This document shows positions 51,198 to 61,288 of a stretch of 64,000 nucleotides of DNA, piece after piece. Both the position numbers and the translations under genes were made by a program. The DNA comes from Litoditis marina (taxonomy: Eukaryota; Nematoda; Chromadorea; Rhabditida; Rhabditidae). The notes under the pieces are model-generated. The model saw only the letters and a list, made by a program, of their open reading frames with translations, did not search any database and was not told where the DNA came from. The stretch spans positions 35,745,336-35,809,335 of the forward strand of contig OZ038433.1 of assembly GCA_964036275.1 (NCBI GenBank), given 5' to 3'. Every line of letters begins with the position of its first letter. Within the stretch, counting starts at the first letter, position 1.

Positions 51198-54100
51198 ATG
51201 CAATGTCGAACCGTGGTTATTGGTACGTTTTTCACACAACCACAAAATGTAAAGAACGGCATGAACAGTTGGAACTTAAATATCCATTTTCAATTATTCT
51301 TTTCTCAAATGATAGCCTCCATGTTCTCTTCTCTACACTTATGCCTCTGGCACATAGTCACGAAAAACGTTCAAGTTACATTACTATTTTCGAGGTTGTC
51401 ATGATAACTACAAATATGTGATGTTCTGTGTGTTCTGTGTGTTCTGTAACTGTTCTACTCACTAACAGAAATGAAATTGACGTGTGTTTGTGAGCCTAAC
51501 AACAATAACGTTATCATTTTTACGCAATAAGTCAAATACTCAATTCCAGATTACTTGAATTGATATGTGTTTTTGTGAGGCTAGCAGAAATGACGTTATC
51601 AATTTCTCACAAATGAACAATAATTACTTTCAGACGACTCGGAGTCGGATGCAGATTCGTCCGACGGTGCGACGCAGTGTCTAGTCTGTGGCGAGCCGGC
51701 AGCCGCCATGCACTATGGGGCCATGGCCTGCGTTGGATGTAAGGTATTGTTTTATAAATACACAAATGAAAATACTACTTGACGTGTAGTAATTGGTTTT
51801 CGGTATGGTTGTCTTCATAATAGAGTAACATTTGTCGGAAATAAGTACCACATAATTATTTTAACTACGTAGTTTGCACGTGAGTGGAAAAAACTATCAC
51901 TTTCTCGAGAGAAAAACAAAAAAAGCTATCTACAGGGATTTTTCCGCCGTGCTCTTATGAAAGCTGATCAGCTGGAATGTCAAATCAATGGAGACTGTTT
52001 GATAAACAAAGGTAAATACTGGGATTGCAGCAGAATCATTTCTCGGAAACGCTCACTTGACAATAGTAAAGTGTTTGCTTATTTTAAAACAAGCCGTTCT
52101 ATGAACTGTGCCGCCATCACAACAGATACCAACACTTGTGCACTATCATCAGTTTTATGCCAGCAGGCATGTTTCGATTTCCATCCACTTATTCACACCA
52201 AATGATAACTGTTACACTCGAGCGTGCACAAAGAAGTATGTTCCCATTCGTGCTTCATCACCGTATAGAAATATCATAGCTTTTAGATCTTCGCACTAAC
52301 TGTCGAAGTTGTCGATTCCGGAAATGTCTAGCGATCGGAATGCAGCCCTCAGGTTTGTTTCCCTGTCATTCTCAAAATCCTCTTATTACTATTTTGAGTT
52401 GAGTTCTCAAAAATGTGTTTCAGCCGTTCGTCCCAACCGTGACTACAGTTCAAGACAGAAAAAGAAGGCTCTTGCACTACCAGATGAGTCGGTATGTCAG
52501 TGTTAACTATATCCGTTCATTTTGAACTCGAACGAGCTTATTCTGGTTGTAGCGACATAAGAAATACATCAATTTAAGTATTACAATAAACACCAACAGA
52601 GTTTAACAAATCTTTCCAAGGCGTTGCTACTCACGATGACCCCAGTGTTTAGTTTTGAATAAGTTAACCGTACAAAAGACTTCCGGGAGAATAAAATTGG
52701 TTGCACCTCTCGCAATGCAATAAGAATACCGTTTTTCAGGTGAATTGCAATGTCATTCCATCTAAAACAAAAGACGACTACATGAAAAAGATGTCGGTAG
52801 AAATGAGAACGATGCTCATGAATCTCCTGAACATTGAGGCCAAAATAATGAAGGTATTCCAATGAACTATACTAGAAGGAAATTGAACAATCACGTAAAG
52901 TAAGTCTAATGAGGGATCGTGCACATTGTTATTGCACGTCTCTGAATTCTGATCTGTTTAACATGTTTCACGTGATTGTGCTATTGACTAACAGTAGTAT
53001 GATTGACGCTGACCACTTTTTAGCACTTCTTCGTTCGCCATTTTTCAATCCAATAACGGCATAATATATCACTTTTGCTCAACCTACCAGTATACTCCGT
53101 TTCGTACGCTCGTGATAAATTACAGTATGCACCTGAAACCTTCGGTAACCATTCGCACATGAAAAATATTTCGGGAAACTCACTTGTTGCTCGCTTACAT
53201 AGGGCTGATTGCCTATCAATCTCATCTGCTCCGTATTATTATCAGAACCTCCGCCCAAAAAACCTCTTGCACAATCTAATGTTTTATCCTATATTTCATT
53301 GCACAATACCAAATAGTACACAACTCGACGTGCGAGTGAGGATGACTATGAAAATAGTTTTCAAAGAATCTTTCTTACGCAGATGATTAATAGTATCTTC
53401 TTCTATTCCATGGCTCAAAGTTTGTGATTTTTGTACTTTGCGTTTTTCATGGTGACACCTCGAAACCCGTGTCCCAGCTGTATCCATTAAAAATCGCAAA
53501 ACTGCAACAACTGCTGGATGACCCAACTGTTCTCAATGGAAAACGATCTCAGGTATGATATAAAAGTTTACTTACTTCTGCACGAAAAACGTTTAAAAAC
53601 ACTTACTACTGGTCAACCTAACTCAAGTGCGTGAGCTCAGAACAAATCTGCAGCACTTTTACGATACGGTGCGGCTAACAACATACGAAAATACGTAGTT
53701 CAGTCCTCCCTGAAAACTCAAAATCTACACACCTACCGAAAGAGAAGTACTGCTCATGGTCACAGTTTCTTGCTCATTTGAGAAAAATAAGTGCTACTAG
53801 ATGGCGAAAATAGTTCTTGCCTTTAAAGTATTTTCGATTCCATTTGAAAAAGCGAGTTTTACATATTGGTTTTATTGGATCAATAGTTGATTGAACATAT
53901 TGATAATTGAGTAAGAATTCAAACTTCGAATTCAGATGCGCTACGAGCCATATCGGATAGCGAAGAACGACGAGCTGTCATCCGTCGCCTACAGAAGATT
54001 AATTGCCGCCATCGACTGGGTGGAGAGTCTGTGTGAACTCATCGGAGGAGTTAGCCGGAAGGATAAGGTAGGTATGAGGATTACTGTGAATGGGTTGAAT

Positions 54101-57100
54101 ATTCCAAATCAAGTTTGTATGGTGTGTGTTGGCCTATCTCGCTGTTTGTGTAGTTCACTTATGTTATGATTCCAGTCGAAATACGTAAGGTAGAGCCTGT
54201 ATTGAGATCAAACTACAACAAAGATTGAGATATGTTTTATAGGGGCACTCTAGCTTGAACCCGATACACACCACACATTCAAAACGCCCAAACGTTCTTC
54301 AAAGCATAACGAGATCAAACTACAAACACAGCTCATGAGTTGTTGATGAGATTCTCATGAGAAACTCATACGAGTTTCTCATGAAGTTGGAAGGATTGCT
54401 ACGCCACCGACTCTTCCAAAGAACCATTAATACCTGAAATTACTTGGTATTAAAACTAAATGTATTTACTATTCTTCATGTTCACGTTCCAGATAGCTCT
54501 GGTGAAGAGTAGTTTCGCCCCTCTCATGGTCTTCAAGTGCGCCTCTAGAACAGCAGAAGTAACCAAGGACAACGACATTTTGTGTCTATGCAATTTCGCT
54601 TACGTTCCGAGAAACATTTCGCAGGCCTTCTCGGACTCCTAGTGAGTGCGTTCTGTCTTCTCACAGTATACATGATTTAATAACTGTATGCAGCAAGTCA
54701 ATACGATGTCTGAAACAGGCTAACGCCTGCATTTCAAAACGTTGTACATTTTTAGTCAAGATTTTGCCAATTTTATATTTTAGTTGTTATTATTCACAAG
54801 AAACTGCCAAACCACTTATGCTATCACATCCCGGCACCTTTGTATCCTTTTGTATCTCGCGGCACTTGTATCCCGGCTCCATGTGAGACGAAAGTAGTAG
54901 TGTTTGTTTGAAAAGACACAGTTTTCATAAATGCATATCCCCGAATTCGGTATCTGACAAGTCAATTAGAATTTCAGTCACCTGGGGAATGGTTTGGTGG
55001 GTCGTGCCCTGGATGAACTGGTCTCCCCGTATCGAGAGTACGGTATGCGGGAGGAAGAGATTGTCTGCGTCAGTGCCATGATAGCCCTCAATCCATGTAG
55101 GTTAGATTGTACCACTTGTGAAAAATAGTCATTGATAGTCTCATTCTACCAACTATTCCATCATTCCACTGATCGTTTACTTATAAGTATTGCCAGCGAA
55201 ATAGAGAAGCACTTACTTAGGTCTTATTAACTGCGACAACATGTTACCTGCAACCAGTTACAGTCTCGTATTGAGAAACGAAAATTCCAAATTGAGCCAA
55301 ACGCCTTAGACTGCACATGTGACAATACCAATGAAGTGTTTTATAATGCAGCACTTCCGAACCGTCTATATTCTTCAATAGATCACATGTTCCTTTTCAG
55401 TATGTCGAGATCTGTCCACGGAAGCGTTCGATAAAATAGTTGATTTCCGCAACAAAGTGCAGGACACGTTGTTCACCATAGTGAAGGAGGCTCGCCATAG
55501 TCCCCATCCTTCCATTTGCTTCGGACACATCATACTATCGCTACCGACAGTACAGGTTGGTATTTTCAATTTGCAAACTTGAGATAACGGCATTTTTGAA
55601 CCTAGTTTAAAGACATTCAGACATTTGCTCCACTTCGTCTTCGTGGACGATTATATTATAACAATAATAAACTGAATGGAATTTTGAGAGCTACACGCCA
55701 ATTTTAATCATATTTGATCATAGTTGATTGCCCAGTTCTTAGTATTAGTGTACTACTAGTACCAGGTGCTGATTTAAATAATTATTCATGATGTTCACGC
55801 TTTCCATACAATTAAGTGAACTATCTCATTTCGAACTCTATTTCTATTCGGAAAATTACAGGAGCTCGCCAACACGATGTGTGAAAACCTACAATTCGCT
55901 CAGACCTTTTCTGCACAGGGCGAAATACCTCTTCTTACTGACTTGTTTGGGTGAGCTTCGCGTTCATGTCTGGTATTTTTCCGTTTGAACAGAACTTTAC
56001 AAATGGATCACTAACCGTCTTAATTCTATAAAAGCTCTTTTTGGCCGTTTCGTAGGTAAGAACGTGAAACACGAAACTTCATCTTGAGATTGAAGTTTCT
56101 TCCATTATCTCATTTTACTCTTAGAGATGTTTTCACCAAATCAGTTCAGAACTACGTCCAAATAAGAAACAGACAAAAGGAAAATACATCAACAAAACAT
56201 CAGGAGTGACATGAGCGGAACTACATTTGAGAAAAGGAAATTTGATGTGCCTACGTCAATGCACCTCTCAACCACTGATCTTTTCTTTCTCTTCCAGTTG
56301 TTTCCCGGTTGAACCTTTCTCTGATGACGAGACGAGTGCGTTGGATCAGATGGTAATTTCAACCAATCCTGCCGTTCGCGCTTCCTATGAAAAAGGAACC
56401 CAAACCGATCAGAGTAGTCTACGAACGAGGGTTAGTTTTCCAGCCTCCGAAACCATCTCGTCGGAAACACATACGCATGGTTGTTGCTAGATTCACAAGC
56501 TATTTGACTATTTTATTGCGCAAAACGTGGACTAGCGAGTTCAAGACGACTTCATACATCTTTAACTTGCATTTTTGTGTACTCCTTCGGTATTTTTTGG
56601 TTTCAAATTGTACCACTAGCGCACTGGACAATTCGAGTGAGGAGAAGTTTATGAAGCAAAAACAATTCTACAACCAAACAAATCTTGCGCCACACCAATA
56701 ATCAGAGAATTTGATAGCTTTTGGCACTACTTGTTGATAGCTTTTTCTTGTATTACAGAAACGTGCACATGAAGTGGATGACCACAGTCCACGTGATTTC
56801 CGACTCCTTCAACCTCCCGGCAACTTCACGTTGACCGAAATGTTTGACGATATCGCGCGAGAAGTGGAAGCAGAGGTAACTTTTGAAATTACTGTTCAGT
56901 AACATTTTCAGAAATATTTCTTTTGATTCATACTTTTATTCTCGAAACCCCGTCGGGTCACCGTATTGAAACAACACTACCGACTTCCAAACTGCTGAAA
57001 AGAACCCAACTTGACGGGATAACGCGCCGGTTACCGTCACTAAGGCTGAAAAAACGTAAAGTAACCAAACGCACAACTCCGAAAACAAGCGTCTTAATGG

Positions 57101-57991
57101 TGGAAAAACACTTGACAATCGAAATAGCTACAAAAATTTAGAGTTGAACGTTGAGTCCCTTGAGCTTGAGAGTTGATGATGTAGATGCCAACTTTCACCT
57201 AATTCGTGACGAAACTTTAGCATGGTTGCACGTTCTCCTCGCATGATGATGTATAGAGTATGTTTCATTGGATTATATAATTGACTAGCAACATGTGTAG
57301 ACGACACTATAACTCAGTCTTTCTCAGGAGCACCTCGCTCCTCCTACAATGCCAGGACCCTCGCACTCGCAGCCAGATCTGCTGCGACCTCTGACCTCCC
57401 AAAAGAAGACATGTTCGTGGCAGCATGTCCCCGTATCTCGAACCCAGTCAACTCCCTTCTACTCCCAACAACCACAGCACATGCACAACATTCAGGTAGC
57501 AGAGCGAAATTGAAATGTTATTCTGTGAAAGTTAGTGGACGTAACAATACTCGAACCACGGTTTTCTACTCATATCAGTTTTTCATCACACTGAAGACGA
57601 GAACGTTTCTAGGGTTCGTAATCGAGTTCAACATTCGAAATTTTTAAAAAACTTGAGTCATCGACAACTTTGCTAGTGTATTGTTCTCGCGGAGAACGTA
57701 CGTCAGATCCGAACGGTTGAAGCAGTTTGAAGGTGAAACGGAATAATCCTGTTTTTTTTTCTTACCGAAGCAACGATATATGTTGGCCTATCCCGCTGTG
57801 TTTGTAGTGTGGTCGCAGTATTTTCTCGGTGAAAATTCGTAAATTACGGTGATGGTTTATAAATAGAAGAACAAGGGAGATGCAGCCACTCATAATAACT
57901 GTTTCAGACAAATGGTCCGCCCCTACAACCATCACAGGATCAGGTGAACAATCGGCAATACAACCCAGCTCAATGGAACGGTTATTATTGA
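51198..57991 (+). CDS. Nuclear hormone receptor transcription factor (nematode NHR family)
   Basis: Sixteen exons: 51198-51222, 51634-51743, 51936-52011, 52287-52352, 52424-52491, 52740-52853, 53478-53552, 53936-54067, 54493-54641, 54978-55096, 55401-55555, 55862-55950, 56298-56352, 56759-56875, 57328-57495 and 57908-57991. Phases close to about 533 aa. DNA-binding domain: residues 24-84, finger 1 CLVCGEPAAAMHYGA with P-box CVGCKGFFRR, finger 2 C60-C66-C76-C79, then RFRKCLAIGM. Ligand-binding domain: about 125-393, with IDWVE, GVSRKDK, ALNPL, DFRNKVQ and the AF-2-like LLTDLFG (to about 393). After AF-2 there is a tail of about 140 aa, rich in P, Q and S in its last half. It probably binds DNA in the nucleus under ligand or cofactor control. 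The MxPxAVRPNRD pattern after the fingers suits the HNF4-derived nematode expansion. I cannot name the orthologue. Exon 1 (MQCRTVVI) is inferred from phase and is the weakest part. AATAAA follows at 58028. Confidence 0.93.
52873..52997 (+). repeat. Dispersed ~125-bp repeat, copy 4 (NHR intron 6)
   Basis: Same family as 18478-18605. It shares CACGTAAAG, TCGTGCACATTG, TTTAACATGTTTCACG and ATTGACTAACAGTA. The ends are imperfectly inverted around AATCACGT. Confidence 0.7.
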
Positions 57992-58027
57992 TTTTTGTGA
58001 TACTCGTTTTTTATCCTTTTCAGGCAT

Positions 58028-58033
58028 AATAAA
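58028..58033 (+). terminator. Polyadenylation signal of the NHR gene
   Basis: AATAAA 37 nt past the TGA, followed by a T-rich stretch. Normal 3'-end arrangement for nematode genes. Confidence 0.65.
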
Positions 58034-58639
58034 TATTTTCAATTGACCTTTGCTTTCGAAAAGAGACAATAAAACAGTTGGGAAAAAATACTACAATATT
58101 TAAGCGGTTCCTGTTTCAAAAACAAACATATATCAAGGCAGTCGAATGGTGTTTATTTGTCTGTCTTAGGAAAGTGCTTATCTCAACACTTTCTGCAAGA
58201 ACTGATTCAATCGTAGCCCAAACAAAACATTGTGTTTTGGTAATGTTATCTCTGTGTACAATTCTTTCTATAGTACACAATACCATCTACCCAATCGGGA
58301 ATACTAACTGAACAGGATCAATTTTGTGGCCCTTCGGTTCCCAGAAGTGCTTCCCATTCTATCGGATAAGTGCAAGTCATTAGACAGTTTTTGATTGTTC
58401 TAGTTCTAGTAAACATAAACGAAGACGTCCAAATTAAGCTACAATTCCGATGTTGTCATCCCCCTATGAACAGCAAACATCATTCGACGACCGGAGTGGG
58501 AGTTTTCTCGAATGTTTCATTGGTGTAAACCAAAACATTGCTAGAAATTATCAGACGAAGAGGTCCTGAAAACATAAATCCTTACTTTCTCAAAATTCTG
58601 CAGTGTCTATCGATTTTCGGATCATTCGAAGGGTTTTAG

Positions 58640-60613
58640 CGGCATGGATTTCTCGCTACCGCTAGCCGCCTCTCGATTCAGTTTTCACCATTCCAAGTGG
58701 GGCACACCGCCTTTTTTCACTTCCAACCACTCCTATCAATGGTACGCTTCTCTATTATTACTCCCAAAAACCAGTAAACTTTTAACTAAAGCGGAAAATT
58801 CATTAGAGGTTGACCAGATACTGCTCTGAAACCGAGCATCAATTAATTTTGTGCACAAGTTTTTGAGTTTCTTCAAACATTTGAAACTTGGTGTTATTGT
58901 ACTTTTTGACTAATTGCACTCTTTTATGATTTTGGCACGTTCTAATATTTCTAACAACCGTTGAATTTTTTTTTCATTCTACACACTTTCAATTGTAGTA
59001 AAAACGCGCATGAGTCAAACCCGAAGAAATTGTTTTTTCCTCCAATTTAGTTTAATAGCATTCACTCATCTATCAAATAAATATGGTTCATACGTGATAT
59101 TTCATGAACTTTTCCAGTTTTATTTATCATGAACGGAATTTCGAATATAAGTAGAAAATATCTGTCTTACAAAATCTCAGTAGTAAACATATATCGAGTG
59201 AACTGAGAAAGTCAACAGTTCCCTCAGGCAGTGCATGTCTAATAATAACTACACAAATGCAAGTCATTGTAAACTAGTCGAATTGATTGGGCAAGTATAC
59301 TCCATTTCACCAGTAGATGACTTTCTACAGTAATCTTTCAAACATTCAAGAACATTCATCCAACAAACAAACCGACTCGTAGATTCACTGTTTTCTAAGC
59401 TTGTAGCCAATGTGGAAAACAAAAACACGAAGTTCAAACTATTTACAATCCCTACGTGATATGAAAAATTTACTTCGAAAATTCACAATCTTACTGTAGA
59501 GGGATATTGTTGCGTGAAACAGACTATATAAAACGTGAAGATACGCGATCAGGGTGCACTTCAACGTCGTGGTCGTTCACGTATACAAACACATCTACTG
59601 ACGTGTTTGTAGTTTGATGTCAGCGCGTTTAGTCCTTTTTGAAAAATCTGTGAGAACGGTAACTAAAAATGTTTGTTCCAGAAGAAACTATCGAAAAAGG
59701 CCACAGTGACTGAGCAGACGTGGATTACAAGTCTTATTGTGAGTTTTCATACTATTCGAATAGCGGCGGTTTACACATGCAACCAGGTTGCATGCAACCA
59801 AAATGCAACCGGGTTGCATGTGTTAAGAAAATTCGCTGGCTTTCCAAATGCAACCGAATTGCTTTTGGTTGCTTTTCAAATGCAACCAAACACTCAATTT
59901 TTTGACATTTTCCGGTTCTCAATGCAATTTGGTTGCTTTTGGTTGCATTTGAAAAGCAACCGAAAGCAACCCGTTGCATTTGAAAAGCAGCCAAACTGAT
60001 TTTACACATGCAACCTGGTTGCATTTTGGTTGCATGCAACCCGGTTGTATGTGTAATTGGCCTCGAATAGCAACTAAAACTATATCATCATTTCATTAGC
60101 TCATGCTCATAAAACATCGAAGTTATTGTTTAGATATACTTTGATGTGTCATTGATGTGGCACATTCTCACATATTGTAAGTCTATTAACGAATAACTAT
60201 GTGTCGATAGCGTAAGTGCAACATTCCTCTCCCAAATCATGACTTTGAACCAAATTCAAGAATATACTAAAAAAACGGAGGCGCGCATTAGCCGGACCAA
60301 AGACAAATCTCGCACAGCGCTTCGCGCTGCGCGCGATAATTTTTTGCTAGGATGGTCTTCACTTTCCAAATATTTCGCGAATGTGAGACTTTCCAGATAG
60401 TTGAAAATGAAAATATGAGATTCCCAACGAAAACTATATATTGTTCAGATCACTCTGCTTCTCTGTTCTCTCTCCTTCGCCCACTACATAGCCAACCCTC
60501 TGCGTCTCGACCAAAGTACAATGCTCAACGTGTCCTTTCTCTCGATAGTCGCCTCATTTATTCCGTTAGTTGTCGCATATTGTCGTACTGTGGTTAAATC
60601 ACATGTCAAGTAA
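58640..60613 (+). CDS. Small two-TM membrane protein, unrecognised; 5' end uncertain
   Basis: Two exons are well supported: 59682-59738 (TTCCAG acceptor, ATT|GTGAGT donor; 19 codons, KKLSKKATVTEQTW...) and 60449-60613 (TTCAG acceptor, stop at 60611-60613). Joined in phase 0 they give a lysine-rich start, a TM segment running across the junction (about 20 residues to FAHYIA), a short NPLRLDQ loop and a second TM (SIVASFIPLVVAY) with a basic end. Upstream, 58640-58741 ends in ATG|GTACGC, also phase 0. Either that ATG is the start, giving about 74 aa, or the exon is coding throughout after a TTTTAG acceptor. A different frame of the same exon starts with ATG at 58644 and would need another small exon to join. 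I do not recognise the family. Two-TM topology fits a small ER or Golgi protein, or the last part of a receptor. Confidence 0.5.
59756..60071. mobile_element. ~298-bp MITE with perfect 8-9 bp target duplication
   Basis: The flanks carry TCGAATAGC at 59756-59764 and 60063-60071. Between them the element starts GGCGGTTTACACATGCAACC and ends with the complement of GGCCAATTACACATACAACC. Its interior is packed with GGTTGCAT / ATGCAACC palindromes. The 8 or 9 bp duplication suggests a hAT-like (8) or Mutator-like (9) mover. It sits inside the intron of the two-TM gene. Confidence 0.9.
60281..60337 (+). repeat. Dispersed GC hairpin repeat, copy 4
   Basis: GCGCGCATTAGCCGGACCAA followed by the hairpin AGCGCTTCGCGCT. 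Nearly the exact reverse complement of 5131-5187 and related to the copies at 20751 and 38141. Confidence 0.65.
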
Positions 60614-61288
60614 ATGAAAAATATAAGAAAAATATGAAAATATTACTTGGAGAATAATTCATTTGGTGACAACTGAAATTTGTCTATATATCTCTCGGAA
60701 AGAAAACGATACTGAACGATGGCCTGTACAAAAAGTACCCGGAAACGAGATAAAACTGACTAAAAAGAAACAACAACGAATGAGAGACGGGAAGTTGCTA
60801 GTAGGATAAAATGACTGAGCAACACTTTAAAGATAGCAGAACTACTAGTACAATGAAATATGGAACACTCCTTGAGTGAACACGAAACCATGTACCATGT
60901 AGTACTAATCTGCATTCAATCTCAAAAGAAAACTAAAACAAAACTACCTAATTCAAATCCTGAGAATGGATGACATGCATATGCACAACAAACTACTAAC
61001 TGTCAATGAGAGGAACAGTAGTATGGAAAACCACGAACGAAACACGTAGTGCTACGATTTTACGTGTGTCGTACTTAAAACGGCAACGCAAAACGGAAAG
61101 CATTTGTGCGATTCTAATGAGTATAGGACTGGTTATAAGTCATGCTGTAACGCTGTATAACGTTCAATACTGGGATGATCACAAGCTTGCAGATTATGGT
61201 TCGTGATACAACTTCAGTCAGAAACTAAGATAGACTTGTGATTACCCCAGTTCTGATAAAAACTCTAATAAAACGAGTGTTCCATACT
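60614..61288. other. Convergent 3' ends, no gene seen
   Basis: Spacer between the plus-strand two-TM gene and the minus-strand zinc-finger gene. No conserved motif seen. Confidence 0.4.

Noticed and set aside
58644..58741. ATG frame MDFSLPL.. as first exon of the two-TM gene
   Set aside because: It ends in phase 2 and, joined directly to 59682, gives an immediate TGA. It would need an extra tiny exon (a candidate near 59550), which I cannot support.
60281..60354. Helitron 3' end (hairpin followed by CTAG)
   Set aside because: Only one of four hairpin copies has CTAG at the right distance and it is not followed by T, so this is probably coincidence.
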